From assembly GCF_014836535.1 (NCBI RefSeq), contig NZ_JACSQP010000004.1, forward strand, positions 183,705 to 247,704: DNA of 64,000 nucleotides. The letters run 5' to 3'. Origin of the DNA: Microbacterium pullorum (lineage in GTDB: Bacteria > Actinomycetota > Actinomycetes > Actinomycetales > Microbacteriaceae). Shown piece by piece: positions 1 through 8,836 of the stretch; positions within the stretch are counted from its first letter, which is position 1; the number at the start of each line of letters is the position of its first letter. The translations under genes were made by a program, and so were the position numbers. Under the pieces are notes generated by a model. The model was not told where the DNA came from, made no database searches, and saw only the letters and a program-made list of their open reading frames with translations.

Positions 1-1407
1 GACCCCGCCAAGCCGGGGGTCGTGGTGGGCACGGCCGCCGCGGCATCCGCCGACGACGTCGCCGCTGCGGTGCAGGCGGCCGCGGCCGCGTTCCCCGCGT
101 GGGCGGCGCTGACCCCCCAGGAGCGCGCGGCGCAGATGGCCGAGGCCGTCGCCGGCATCGCGGACGAGCGCGACACCGACGCCGCGATCCTGTCGCAGGA
201 GAACGGCAAGGTGCGCGGGGAGGCGTGGGTCGATGCGCTCGTGTTCGAGATCCGCTGGAACCTCGCCCTCATGCTCGCCGACGAGGTGGCCCGCACCCGC
301 ACGCTCGACCCCGTGCCTGGAGCGATCCCGGTGTCGACCGAGATCGCCTACCAGCCGCTCGGTGTCGTCACGGTCATCGTGCCGTTCAACTGGCCGATCG
401 CGATCCTCGGCGCCGCGCTGCCGCACGCCCTGCTCGCCGGCAACACCGCCATCGTCAAGCCGCCGCCCTCGGCACCGCTCGCGACCACCCGGCTCGTGCA
501 GCGCGTCGCCGAGAAGCTGCCGCCGGGCGTGCTCAACGTCGTGACAGGCGCCGACGCGGACATGGCCGACCTCATCCAGCACCGGGACGTCGCGAAGGTC
601 TGCTTCACCGGCTCGGTAGCCGGCGGCACGCGCATCATGCAGCTCGCGGCGCCGACGCTCACCCGGGTGACCCTCGAACTCGGTGGCAACGACGCGGCGA
701 TCGTGCTCGCCGATGCCACGCTGGATGACGTGCACCTCGATCGCCTGTTCGCGGCGATCTACGACACCACCGGCCAGATCTGCATGAACGCCAAGCGCAT
801 CTTCGTGCACCGCTCCCGCCGTGACGAACTGGTGGCAGGCCTCGCCGCGCGCCTCGAACGGGTGCGCCTGGGCTACGGCCTCGACGACGGCACGACGATG
901 GGGCCGCTGCACCAGCCGGCGCAGAAGGCCTTCGTCGACGAACTCATCCGCGAGGCGAAAGACGCCGGCGCCGACGTGCGCGAGTTCGGTGAACTGCCGG
1001 GCGGCGATCTCGCGGGCGGCAACTTCGTGCGCCCCGCGATCGTCGTCGACCCCGACCCGTCGCTGCGGATCGTGACCGAGGAGCAGTTCGGCCCGGTCAT
1101 CCCGGTGCTGTCGTTCGACGACGAGTCAGAGGCCGTGCGCCTGGCCAACGACACCTGGGCGGGCCTGGGCGGGTCGGTGTGGACGGCGTCGACGGATGCC
1201 GCACAGCGCGTGGCCACGCAGCTGGTGTGCGGCTACGTCTGGATCAACGACCACGGCGCGACGCGCCTTGACCTGCGGGCGCCCTTCGGTGGCATGAAGC
1301 ACTCCGGGTTCGGGCGCGAGCAGGGCATCGACGGTGTGCGGGCGTTCCAGGACACCCGGGCCATCGCGACCCTCGACCCCGACGTGCTCGCCTCGCTGGC
1401 GCACTGA
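1..1407 (+). CDS. Aldehyde dehydrogenase (5' truncated by window edge)
   Basis: NAD(P)-dependent oxidation of an aldehyde to the acid; the substrate cannot be read from the sequence. The frame is open from base 1 and already reads like an ALDH N-terminal region, so the start lies left of the window and the GTG at 22 is probably internal. Visible motifs are FTGS (cofactor loop), the general-base Glu in LELGGND (codon 676-678) and the catalytic Cys in GQICMNAKR (codon 781-783). The C-terminus ends normally. The gene converges on purU; the 92-base gap is G+C rich and shows no T-run terminator. Confidence 0.9.
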   Translation, partial: DPAKPGVVVGTAAAASADDVAAAVQAAAAAFPAWAALTPQERAAQMAEAVAGIADERDTDAAILSQENGKVRGEAWVDALVFEIRWNLALMLADEVARTRTLDPVPGAIPVSTEIAYQPLGVVTVIVPFNWPIAILGAALPHALLAGNTAIVKPPPSAPLATTRLVQRVAEKLPPGVLNVVTGADADMADLIQHRDVAKVCFTGSVAGGTRIMQLAAPTLTRVTLELGGNDAAIVLADATLDDVHLDRLFAAIYDTTGQICMNAKRIFVHRSRRDELVAGLAARLERVRLGYGLDDGTTMGPLHQPAQKAFVDELIREAKDAGADVREFGELPGGDLAGGNFVRPAIVVDPDPSLRIVTEEQFGPVIPVLSFDDESEAVRLANDTWAGLGGSVWTASTDAAQRVATQLVCGYVWINDHGATRLDLRAPFGGMKHSGFGREQGIDGVRAFQDTRAIATLDPDVLASLAH

Positions 1408-1499
1408 GACCGGCGGATCGCGGCGGTCTCCGGTGGCATCCCGCCCCGGAGTCCGCCGCCCGCCCCGGAGCGCGCCGGAGCACCCCCGGCGCGCCGTCG

Positions 1500-2378
1500 T
1501 CAGAAGACGATCGTGTGGTTGCCGTGGCGGATCACGCGGTCCTGCGCGTGCCACAGCACGGCGCGGGACAGCACCTGACGTTCCACGTCGGCACCGCGGC
1601 GGGCGAGTTCGCTCGTCGTGTCGGCGTGGGTCACGCGGATGGTGTCCTGCTCGATGATCGGACCCTCGTCGAGGTCGGTCGTGACGTAGTGGCTCGTCGC
1701 GCCGATGAGCTTCACGCCCCGCTCCTTGGCCTTCTTGTACGGTTCGGCGCCGATGAAGGCGGGCAGGAACGAGTGGTGGATGTTGATCACCGGCACCCCG
1801 AGCTTCTCGAGGAAATCGGCCGACAGGATCTGCATGTAGCGGGCCAGCACGACGAAATCGACGTTGCCGACCAGAAGCTCGAGGATCTTCGCCTCGGACT
1901 CCGACTTGTCGGGACCGGGGGTGGAGGGCACGTGGAAGAACGGCACCCCGAACGAGCGCACGTCCTCGGCCGAGGTGGTGTGGTTGGACACGACCATGGG
2001 CACCGTGACCGGCAGATCGCCCCGGCGGTGCCGCCACAGCAGGTCGAGCAGGCAGTGGTCCTGCTTGGACGACAGGATCGCCATGCGCTTGGGCACCGAC
2101 TGGTCGGTGAGCGACCACTGCAGGTCGAAGCCGCCGAGCGTGTGGGCGACCTCCGCCTCGATCGCGGGGCGGTCGGCGGCGAAGCCGGGGCGGTGGAAGA
2201 CGACCCGCTGGAAGTACGCTCCGCCCTCGGGGTTGTCGGAGTACTGGTCGAACGCGACGATGTTGCCACCGATGCGCGTGATCATCGCCGAGACGGCCGC
2301 AACGATGCCCGGCTGGTCCTCGCCGTGCACGATCAGACAGGCGTGGGCGGGGAGCAGAGTCGGGACGTGCGCGGTCAT
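1500..2378 (-). CDS. purU: Formyltetrahydrofolate deformylase
   Basis: Hydrolyses 10-formyl-THF to formate and THF, balancing one-carbon pools. The 292 residues match the family. An N-terminal ACT domain (about 12-95) is followed by a formyltransferase-like domain with LARYMQIL, the NIHHSFLPAF histidine block and the GATSHYVTTDLDEGPII aspartate block. The ATG at 2378 begins directly before the ACT domain; a further upstream ATG at 2423 would add 15 low-complexity residues. A weak -10-like CAGAAT lies 6 nt before the ATG, suggesting a leaderless start. Confidence 0.95.
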   Translation of the reverse strand: MTAHVPTLLPAHACLIVHGEDQPGIVAAVSAMITRIGGNIVAFDQYSDNPEGGAYFQRVVFHRPGFAADRPAIEAEVAHTLGGFDLQWSLTDQSVPKRMAILSSKQDHCLLDLLWRHRRGDLPVTVPMVVSNHTTSAEDVRSFGVPFFHVPSTPGPDKSESEAKILELLVGNVDFVVLARYMQILSADFLEKLGVPVINIHHSFLPAFIGAEPYKKAKERGVKLIGATSHYVTTDLDEGPIIEQDTIRVTHADTTSELARRGADVERQVLSRAVLWHAQDRVIRHGNHTIVF

Positions 2379-2436
2379 GCTCCGATTCTGCCGTGTCCGA
2401 CCGGATGCCGCGTGCACCGGCATCCCCCCGGTCGCC

Positions 2437-3951
2437 TCAGCGCACGCCCCTCATGAGCCGCAGCACGGGCTTGACGAACACCAGCAGCATGATGCCCACC
2501 CCGATCGCGATCAACCCGAGCGTCGTGAAGTAGGGGACTTCGTTCTCGGGGTCGTAGTACTCCGCCAACAGGCCCGAGATCGCGGTGCCGAGCGCGACCG
2601 ACAGGAAGAACAGCGCGACCATCTGCGTGTGGAAGTGCTCCGGGGCGAGCTTCGTCGTCACCGACAGCCCCACGGGCGAGATCAGCAGCTCGGCGATCGT
2701 GAAGACCAGCAGGATGCCGGAGAGTGCGATGAGCGGTGTGGAGCTGGGCCCGCCGCCGGCGAAGGGGAGGAACAGCAGGAAAGCCGCCCCCATGATCATC
2801 ACGCCCAGACCGAATTTCACCGGCGTCGATGGCTGGCGGCTGCCGAGTTTCGTCCACAGCCAGGCGAAGACACCCGAGAGCACGATGATGAAGATCGGGT
2901 TGATCGACTGCACCCACGACACCGGCATCTCCCAGCCGAAGAGGTCGCGGTCCAACCGCACGTCGGCATAGATCGTGACGACCGTGAACTGCTGCTGGTA
3001 CAGCGACCAGAACGCCACCGAGGTGATGAACAGCGGCACGAATGCCCACACCCGGCTGCGCTCGGTCGCGTCGATGTGTCGGCTGGAGAGGATGACGACG
3101 AAGTAAGCGATGGTCGCGGCGATGGTGACGTAGATGACGATGAGCGACAGGTTCTCGGGACGGATGGTCCCGTCCGCGACCAGCAGCGCGATGACCGCGA
3201 CGCCTGCCACCGCGATGCCGGCGAACAGGGGGTAGCGGTTGCGGGGGAGGGGGTTCGGGACGTGCCGCGCCGCGTCGGGCAGCGATTTGCGGCCGAACGA
3301 GTACTGCACGAGGCCCAGCGTCATGCCGAGGGCGGCGAGCCCGAAGCCCCAGTGGAAGCCGAGGGTGGACTGCAGCAGGCCCGTCAGGAGGGGACCGAGC
3401 AGCGCCCCCAGGTTGATGCCGAGGTAGAAGAGCGAGAAACCGGCATCCCGGCGCGGATCGTCCTGCCGGTAGAGCGTGCCCACGACGCTCGTCGCGTTCG
3501 CCTTCAGACCGCCCGAGCCCAGGGCGACCAGGATCAGACCGACCGTGACGCCGACGAAGCCGGGGAGGAGGGCGAGGGCGATGTGGCCGGCGACGATGAC
3601 GATCGCGCTGTAGAACAGCACGCGTTCGGATCCGAGGATGCGGTCGGCGATCCAGGCACCGAGGATCGTGGAGAGGTAGACGCTGCCGCCGTACGCGCCG
3701 ACGATGCCCGCGGCGACCGCGCGGTCCATGCCGAGGCCGCCCTCGGCGACGGAGTAGTACAGGTAGATGAGCAGGATGCCCTGCATGCCGTAGAAGCTGA
3801 AGCGCTCCCACATCTCCACCCCGAACACATGGGCCAGCGCCCACGGCTGTCCGAAGAACCGGGTGTCGCGGTCTGCGGTGCCGGCCGCGGCGGCGTCGAT
3901 CGGACCGGTGGGTGGGCCGACCGGCACCTGCTCAGGTTCGTTCGCGCTCAT
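2437..3951 (-). CDS. POT-family proton-dependent oligopeptide transporter
   Basis: Proton-coupled di/tripeptide uptake in the cytoplasmic membrane (PTR2/POT family). The 504 residues carry many hydrophobic helices. Family features include the early FYGMQGILLIYL helix and a GSVYLSTILGAWIADRILG loop. The chosen ATG follows TACCCT by 7 nt, so the message is probably leaderless or nearly so. It lies 17 bases downstream of the MFS gene on the same strand. The substrate range is inferred from the family only. Confidence 0.9.
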   Translation of the reverse strand: MSANEPEQVPVGPPTGPIDAAAAGTADRDTRFFGQPWALAHVFGVEMWERFSFYGMQGILLIYLYYSVAEGGLGMDRAVAAGIVGAYGGSVYLSTILGAWIADRILGSERVLFYSAIVIVAGHIALALLPGFVGVTVGLILVALGSGGLKANATSVVGTLYRQDDPRRDAGFSLFYLGINLGALLGPLLTGLLQSTLGFHWGFGLAALGMTLGLVQYSFGRKSLPDAARHVPNPLPRNRYPLFAGIAVAGVAVIALLVADGTIRPENLSLIVIYVTIAATIAYFVVILSSRHIDATERSRVWAFVPLFITSVAFWSLYQQQFTVVTIYADVRLDRDLFGWEMPVSWVQSINPIFIIVLSGVFAWLWTKLGSRQPSTPVKFGLGVMIMGAAFLLFLPFAGGGPSSTPLIALSGILLVFTIAELLISPVGLSVTTKLAPEHFHTQMVALFFLSVALGTAISGLLAEYYDPENEVPYFTTLGLIAIGVGIMLLVFVKPVLRLMRGVR

Positions 3952-3958
3952 GCGGACA

Positions 3959-3964
3959 AGGGTA
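3959..3964 (-). promoter_or_regulatory. Putative -10 box of the POT transporter gene
   Basis: Reads TACCCT on the minus strand, 7 nt before the ATG at 3951. No convincing -35 is visible. Confidence 0.45.
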
Positions 3965-3968
3965 AACC

Positions 3969-5405
3969 TCAGCGCCTGAGTGAGGGATGGGGTTCGCGCG
4001 CGGGGCGCTGCGGGATGAACGCTGCGAGGACCAGTGCGACGATCGCTGCGCCGCCACCGAGGAGGAAGGCGACGTCGAATGCCTCCGCCGTCGGAACCTG
4101 CGCGCCGGCCTGCGTGGTGGACATGCTCGCCAGCACCGCGCCGATGACGGCGGCGGCTGTGCTGGTGCCCAGCGACCGGAAGAGCGCGTTGAGTCCGTTC
4201 GAGGCACCGGTCTCGCTCTGCGGGACGCTGCGCATGATGAGCATGGGCATGGCGGCGTACCCGAATCCGATGCCGACACCCACGAGCAGGTTCGCCACGA
4301 GGATGTGCCACACCTCGCTCGACAGCAGCAGCGTGAAGCCGTAGGCGACGATCAGCGCGATGGCGCCGAGGATCAGCAGCAGCCGGGGTCCGACCGTGCG
4401 CGCCAGGCGCCCGGAGTACGGCGAGAGCACCATCATCACCAAGCCCGCCGGGGCGATCACGAGGCTGGCGGCCAGCAGTGACAGGCCGAAGCCCGCCGGG
4501 GCCGGAAGCTCCAGCAGCTGCGGGTAGGCGACGTTGGAGGCGAACAGTGAGAACCCCATCGCGAGCGAGGCGATGTTGGTCAGCAGCACGGGGCGGCGGG
4601 CGGCGACCCGCAGGTCCAGCAGCGGCTCCGCGATGCGCAGCTCGAACCAGCCCCACACCAGCAGCACCGCGAGACCGCCGAGACCGCACGCCAGCACGGC
4701 GGGCGATGTCCAGCCCCACTCGTTGCCGCGCGAGACCGCCAGCAGCACGCCGGTGAGGCCGATCGCGAGACCCGCGGCGCCGAGGTAGTCGAACCGACCG
4801 GCGGTGCGCAGCACGCTCACCGGGATGATCCACAGCACGAGACCGAAGACGACGACGCCCATGACGGCGGCCATCCAGAACAGGGCGTGCCAGTCGCTGT
4901 ACTGCGTCACCAGCGCGCTCAGCGGCATGCCGAGAGCACCGCCCACGCCCATCGTCGCGCTGATGAGGGCGATCGCGGCATCCACCCGGTCTTCGTGCAG
5001 CACGTCGCGCAGGATCGAGATCGCCAGCGGCACGACACCGGTGACGGCGCCCTGCAGCGCCCGGCCGATGATGACCCCCACGATGCCCGTGGACAGCGCC
5101 GCGATCACCGAGCCGAGCACCAGCACCGCCAGCAGCACCAGCACGATGCGGCGTTTACCGTACATGTCGCCCAGCCGCCCCGCGATGGGGGTGACCACCG
5201 CGGCGGCCAGCAGCGTCGCGGTCACCACCCACGCGGTGTCGTCGCGGCTCGCGTCGAGCAGCTCGGGAAGCTTCGCCTGGATCGGCACCACGAGGGTGAA
5301 CATGAACGACGAGGCCAGGCCCGCGATGGCCAGCACCGCGACGATCGCACCCTGTCGCGGCATGCGGGTGAGGCGTCTGCGTGCGTCCTCGTCCCGTCCG
5401 ACCAT
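3969..5405 (-). CDS. MFS transporter, DHA2 (14-TM) drug-exporter type
   Basis: Probable proton antiporter exporting drugs or other small molecules. The 478 residues contain about 14 hydrophobic segments and MFS motif A in the second/third-helix loop (GRLGDMYGKRR, about residues 75-85), with the helix pattern of the EmrB/QacA type. The ATG at 5405 is supported by TAGCCT exactly 6 nt upstream; a second Met (MPRQGA) lies 14 codons in. It is divergent from the GNAT gene across 55 bases, with the two promoters back to back. Confidence 0.88.
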   Translation of the reverse strand: MVGRDEDARRRLTRMPRQGAIVAVLAIAGLASSFMFTLVVPIQAKLPELLDASRDDTAWVVTATLLAAAVVTPIAGRLGDMYGKRRIVLVLLAVLVLGSVIAALSTGIVGVIIGRALQGAVTGVVPLAISILRDVLHEDRVDAAIALISATMGVGGALGMPLSALVTQYSDWHALFWMAAVMGVVVFGLVLWIIPVSVLRTAGRFDYLGAAGLAIGLTGVLLAVSRGNEWGWTSPAVLACGLGGLAVLLVWGWFELRIAEPLLDLRVAARRPVLLTNIASLAMGFSLFASNVAYPQLLELPAPAGFGLSLLAASLVIAPAGLVMMVLSPYSGRLARTVGPRLLLILGAIALIVAYGFTLLLSSEVWHILVANLLVGVGIGFGYAAMPMLIMRSVPQSETGASNGLNALFRSLGTSTAAAVIGAVLASMSTTQAGAQVPTAEAFDVAFLLGGGAAIVALVLAAFIPQRPAREPHPSLRR

Positions 5406-5411
5406 CGGGCC

Positions 5412-5417
5412 AGGCTA
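5412..5417 (-). promoter_or_regulatory. Putative -10 box, leaderless MFS gene
   Basis: TAGCCT on the minus strand, with exactly 6 nt between it and the ATG at 5405, which places transcription start at the start codon. Confidence 0.55.
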
Positions 5418-5448
5418 CCGCCGCGCGGCAGGGGGTCGGCGTGAGTCG

Positions 5449-5454
5449 TAGGGT
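5449..5454 (+). promoter_or_regulatory. Putative -10 box, leaderless GNAT gene
   Basis: TAGGGT with 6 nt between it and the ATG at 5461. No ribosome-binding site is visible. Confidence 0.55.
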
Positions 5455-5460
5455 GAGGAC

Positions 5461-6180
5461 ATGGCCGACCTCGACGACCTCACCGCGCCTCCCGGCATCG
5501 GGATCCGCCCACTCGAGACCCTCGACGAGGTGTTCGCTGCGGCGGACGTGCTGGCCGAAGTCTGGGGCGGGGACTACAGCGGCATGCCGCCGAATCTGCT
5601 GCGCGCGCTCGCGCACTCCGGCAACTATGCCGTGGGCCTGTACGACGGCGACCGCATCATCGGGGCGTCGGTGGCGTTCTTCGCCGCGCCCGCCGAGCGG
5701 TCGATGCACTCGCACGTGACCGGGGTGCTGACCGAGTACCGCGGCACCGGGCTCGGGCGCCTGCTGAAGCAGCACCAGCGGGCGTGGGCGTTCACGCGCG
5801 ACGTCGGTCACATCACCTGGACCTTCGACCCGCTCATCGCCCGCAACGCCCACTTCAACCTCGTCGTGCTGGGCGCGCGGGTGAGCGAGTACCTGCCCAA
5901 CCAGTACGGGCCGATGGACGACGTCATCAACCGCGGCGATGAGAGCGACCGGCTCATGGTGTCGTGGGCGCTCGCCGCCCCCGCCGCGCCTCCGGCATCC
6001 GATGCCGTCGCAGCGACCGTCGCGGTGCCCCGGGACATCGAGTCGCTGCGGTCGACGTCGCCGGCGGAAGCGGCGGCCTGGCGCACCCGCGTGCGTGCCG
6101 AGTTCGCCGAGCACCTGGCCGGCGGACTCGTCGTCGGTGGCTTCGACGACGCCCGCGGGTACCTGTTCGTGCGGGCCTGA
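5461..6180 (+). CDS. GNAT-family acyltransferase next to OSBS/NSAR
   Basis: N-acyltransferase of 239 residues resembling the COG3375 group. The acyl-CoA pyrophosphate-binding motif is YRGTGLGR at about residue 98, after a GVLTE strand. Family context: in Geobacillus an NSAR/OSBS gene sits beside such a GNAT, which succinylates D-amino acids for racemisation to the L form. Here the enolase-superfamily gene starts 33 bases downstream on the same strand. The acyl donor and substrate are inference. No N-succinyl hydrolase is seen nearby. Confidence 0.82.
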   Translation: MADLDDLTAPPGIGIRPLETLDEVFAAADVLAEVWGGDYSGMPPNLLRALAHSGNYAVGLYDGDRIIGASVAFFAAPAERSMHSHVTGVLTEYRGTGLGRLLKQHQRAWAFTRDVGHITWTFDPLIARNAHFNLVVLGARVSEYLPNQYGPMDDVINRGDESDRLMVSWALAAPAAPPASDAVAATVAVPRDIESLRSTSPAEAAAWRTRVRAEFAEHLAGGLVVGGFDDARGYLFVRA

Positions 6181-6201
6181 CGCCGCGGCCCCGGCCGCCG
6201 C

Positions 6202-6207
6202 TAGCCT
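6202..6207 (+). promoter_or_regulatory. Putative -10 box, leaderless menC-like gene
   Basis: TAGCCT with exactly 6 nt before the ATG at 6214, so this gene may have its own leaderless promoter in addition to read-through from the GNAT gene. Confidence 0.5.
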
Positions 6208-6213
6208 GAGCGC

Positions 6214-7347
6214 ATGCCCATCACCACGCCCGCGGCATCGGTCGCCCTGGAAGGTCTCGAACTGCGGGTGCTGCGGATGCCGCTCGTCGCCCCCTTCGCG
6301 ACCTCGTTCGGCACCGAGTACGAGCGCGAGGTGATCGTCGTGCGGGCGGTGACCGCCGACGGCGACGGGTGGGGTGAGATCGTGACGCAGCAGGCGCCGC
6401 TGTACTCCAGCGAGTACACCCAGGGTGCCTGGGACGCGGCGCTGCGGTGGCTGGGCCCCGCGCTCCTGGATCGCGGCAGGATCGCGCCCGAGGAGGTCGC
6501 CGGCATCCTCGAACCGTTCAAGGGGCACCGCATGGCCAAGGCGGGCCTCGAACTCGCCGTGCTCGACGCGGCTCTCCGCAGCGAGGGGCGGCCGCTGGGC
6601 GCATATCTCGGCGCCGTGACCGATCGGGTGCCCAGCGGTGTCTCGGTGGGGATCCAGCAGGATCCGGCCGCCCTCGTGGGAGCCGTCGCGGAGTACCTCG
6701 ACGCCGGCTACGTGCGCATCAAGATCAAGATCAAACCCGGTCGCGACATCGCCGACACCGCCGCCGTGCGTGAGGCGTTCGGCGGGATCCCGTTGCAGGT
6801 CGATGCGAACTCGGCGTACACGCTCGCCGACGTCGACACCCTCATCGAGCTCGACCGGTTCGACCTGCTGCTCATCGAGCAGCCGCTGCAGGAGGACGAC
6901 CTCGTCGACCATGCCGTGCTCGCGGGGCGGCTGCGCACCCCGCTGTGCCTGGATGAGTCGATCGTGTCGCTCAAGGCCGCGCAGGACGCGCGGGCGCTGG
7001 GTGCGGCATCCGTCATCAACATCAAGGCGGGCCGGGTCGGTGGCTACCTCGAGGCGGTCGCGATCCATGACCTCTGCCGCGCGGCGGACATCCCGGTGTG
7101 GTGCGGCGGCATGCTCGAGACCGGCATCGGTCGCGCCGCCAACGCGGCGCTGGCCGCCCTCCCCGGCTTCACCCTGCCGGGAGACGTCTCGGCCTCGGAC
7201 CGCTTCTACCCCCGTGACATCGTGACCGAGCCGATCGTGCTCGAAGACGGGCACGTGCGCGTGCCGACCGGTCCCGGCATCGGGATCGAGATCGATCCGG
7301 CGGCGCTGGAGGACTTCACCGTCGCCCGCGAGATGCTGCGGCGGTAG
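6214..7347 (+). CDS. menC: o-Succinylbenzoate synthase / N-succinylamino acid racemase (enolase superfamily)
   Basis: Either dehydrates SHCHC to o-succinylbenzoate in menaquinone synthesis, racemises N-succinyl amino acids, or does both, as known for the NSAR/OSBS subfamily. The 377 residues show the superfamily active site: KxK lysines in RIKIKIKPGR (about 170), metal ligands Asp in LQVDANSAY, Glu in LLIEQPL and Asp in LCLDESI, and a second catalytic Lys in INIKAGRVGG. No other men genes are in the window. The GNAT neighbour favours an amino acid role, but sequence alone does not decide it. Confidence 0.88.
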   Translation: MPITTPAASVALEGLELRVLRMPLVAPFATSFGTEYEREVIVVRAVTADGDGWGEIVTQQAPLYSSEYTQGAWDAALRWLGPALLDRGRIAPEEVAGILEPFKGHRMAKAGLELAVLDAALRSEGRPLGAYLGAVTDRVPSGVSVGIQQDPAALVGAVAEYLDAGYVRIKIKIKPGRDIADTAAVREAFGGIPLQVDANSAYTLADVDTLIELDRFDLLLIEQPLQEDDLVDHAVLAGRLRTPLCLDESIVSLKAAQDARALGAASVINIKAGRVGGYLEAVAIHDLCRAADIPVWCGGMLETGIGRAANAALAALPGFTLPGDVSASDRFYPRDIVTEPIVLEDGHVRVPTGPGIGIEIDPAALEDFTVAREMLRR

Positions 7348-7361
7348 GTGGGGCGGTCGCC

Positions 7362-8285
7362 GTGCGCACAACGTCGCTGATCCGGCAGCACGGCGGGCTG
7401 AAACGGGCGAAATGGGCGGATGTCGCGACGAAATGGCGACGTTGTGCGCGGGCCGGGTACGCGACCCTCGCGCTCGCCGGTCTCACTGCGCTCGCGGGGT
7501 GCGCGCCGACGCCCGCGCCGACGCCCGCGCTCCCCGACGGCGTCACGGCGACACTGCAGCAGCTGCGGTCGGATGCCGCCGACCGCACAGCCCAGGTGCG
7601 GGTGGCCAACGACACCGACCGCGACCTCGAGATCACCCGCGTCGAGCTGCGCGACGACTGGTTCGACGGCCCCGCGGTGCGCGACCGTGACAGCACCATC
7701 GCCGCCGGCCGCACGGTCGACCTGCGCATCGACCTGCCGCCGTCGGTGTGCGACGGCGAGCCCGATACCGGCGCGCGCGAGAGCGTCGTGGTCCTCACGA
7801 TGCGCGACGACACCGTGCACCGCGTCACCGCGGACGACCCGCTGGGCTTCACGGCGCGCCTGCATGAGAAGGAGTGCCTCGCCCAGGACGCCGCGGCCGT
7901 CGCCGACCTGACATGGGAGCAGTTCGTCCCCTCCGCCGCCGGCGCCCCGGCCACGCTGCGACTGCGCATCGCGCCCGCGGGCGGCGACGGGGCGCTGCGC
8001 ATCGTCGAGGTGCACCCGACCAACCTGCTGCAGTTCACCGCCGGGTCGCCGGCGCCCTTCGCCGTGGGGCTCGACGTCGACGCCACCGCTCCCGCGGCAT
8101 CCGTCGACGTGCCGCTGTGGCCGCTGCGCTGCGATCCGCACGCCGTGCTCGAGGACAAACGCGGCACGGTGATCACGGTCGGGGTCGACGTCGACGGCAC
8201 CGCCGGGCTCATCGAGCTGCCGGCCGGCGACGAGCAGCGTGGACAGATCCTGGCGTGGGTGGCGCAGTGGTGCGGATTCGGGTGA
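7362..8285 (+). CDS. Putative lipoprotein with repeat-derived N-terminus
   Basis: Unrecognised exported protein of 307 residues. A short hydrophobic stretch ends in the lipobox LTALAGC (Cys47), so a membrane-anchored lipoprotein is likely. The remainder is acidic, with no recognised domain. The only plausible start in frame is GTG 7362, and codons 2-29 are almost entirely a family A repeat (7364-7449), so the original 5' end may have been replaced. If translation starts later, no ATG or GTG is available before the signal sequence. It begins 14 bases after menC. Confidence 0.7.
   Translation: MRTTSLIRQHGGLKRAKWADVATKWRRCARAGYATLALAGLTALAGCAPTPAPTPALPDGVTATLQQLRSDAADRTAQVRVANDTDRDLEITRVELRDDWFDGPAVRDRDSTIAAGRTVDLRIDLPPSVCDGEPDTGARESVVVLTMRDDTVHRVTADDPLGFTARLHEKECLAQDAAAVADLTWEQFVPSAAGAPATLRLRIAPAGGDGALRIVEVHPTNLLQFTAGSPAPFAVGLDVDATAPAASVDVPLWPLRCDPHAVLEDKRGTVITVGVDVDGTAGLIELPAGDEQRGQILAWVAQWCGFG
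7364..7449. repeat. Palindromic repeat family A, copy 1
   Basis: An 86-bp element bounded by perfect 13-bp inverted ends, GCGCACAACGTCG and CGACGTTGTGCGC. The left arm continues CTGATCCG, as in the other copies. It lies in the first codons of the lipoprotein gene. Other copies are at 29632-29716 and 57558-57643. No clear target-site duplication is seen. Confidence 0.85.
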
Positions 8286-8331
8286 GGTGGGGAGCCGGCG
8301 GATGCCCGCGCGAAACGTCGTCGCGCCGCCG

Positions 8332-8337
8332 TAGGCT
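8332..8337 (+). promoter_or_regulatory. Putative -10 box, leaderless DUF4870 gene
   Basis: TAGGCT with 6 nt before the GTG at 8344. There is no Shine-Dalgarno sequence. Confidence 0.55.
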
Positions 8338-8343
8338 GTTCCC

Positions 8344-8724
8344 GTGACCATGCCCCCGCCCCCGCAGCCGCCGTACGGAGCGCCGTACGGTCCCGTGCCC
8401 ATGAGCCCCGCAGACGAGAAGATGTGGGCGACGCTCGTGCACATCGGCGGTCTCTTCTTCTCCTTCGTGCCGGCGCTCATCGCCTACCTCCTCCTGCGCG
8501 ACCGCGGACCGTTCGTGCGCGCGCACACGGCGCAGGCACTCAACTTCCAGCTGACGGTGCTCATCGGCATCCTCGTCGGCAGCATCCTGCTGTTCGTGCT
8601 GATCGGGTTCTTCGTGCTGATCGCCGTCGGAATCCTCGATCTCGTGCTCTCGATCGTCGCCGCCGTCAAGGCGAGCCAGGGGCAGTGGTACCGCTACCCC
8701 CTGACGATCCAGTTCGTCCGCTGA
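8344..8724 (+). CDS. DUF4870 domain membrane protein
   Basis: Small membrane protein of 126 residues and unknown function. A Pro/Tyr-rich cytoplasmic leader (about 1-20) precedes the DUF4870 signature: a helix around [19 protein letters not shown], then [16 protein letters not shown], and two more hydrophobic helices ending in [17 protein letters not shown]. The GTG start fits the leaderless promoter just upstream. It is monocistronic, between the lipoprotein gene and glyS. Confidence 0.85.
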   Translation: MTMPPPPQPPYGAPYGPVPMSPADEKMWATLVHIGGLFFSFVPALIAYLLLRDRGPFVRAHTAQALNFQLTVLIGILVGSILLFVLIGFFVLIAVGILDLVLSIVAAVKASQGQWYRYPLTIQFVR

Positions 8725-8762
8725 CGCCCCTGGCTCGGGGCAGGCTCCGAGCGCACCCCGGC

Positions 8763-8768
8763 TAGAAT
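8763..8768 (+). promoter_or_regulatory. Putative -10 box of glyS
   Basis: TAGAAT, about 70 nt before the glyS GTG, giving a leader of roughly 60 nt that begins within the hairpin at 8772-8797. Confidence 0.45.
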
Positions 8769-8771
8769 CGA

Positions 8772-8797
8772 CGGATGCCGCCTCCTCGCGGCATCCG
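8772..8797 (+). promoter_or_regulatory. Hairpin in the glyS leader
   Basis: Perfect 10-bp inverted repeat, CGGATGCCGC / GCGGCATCCG, around a 6-base loop just downstream of the -10. Its core is the GGATGCC word that recurs across the window. It could be an operator, an mRNA 5' structure or a chance pairing of that word. Confidence 0.45.
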
Positions 8798-8836
8798 CGA
8801 TCTCCGCGCCCGCACCACGACCATTTGGAGCCACCT

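Noticed and set aside
1864..4344. A very long open frame on the plus strand opposite purU and the POT transporter
   Set aside because: It is antisense to two well-supported genes, has Arg/Asp/His-rich composition without domains, and such frames are expected at about 70% G+C.
8772..8797. T-box riboswitch before glyS
   Set aside because: None of the T-box core or specifier-loop features is present; only a simple hairpin is seen.
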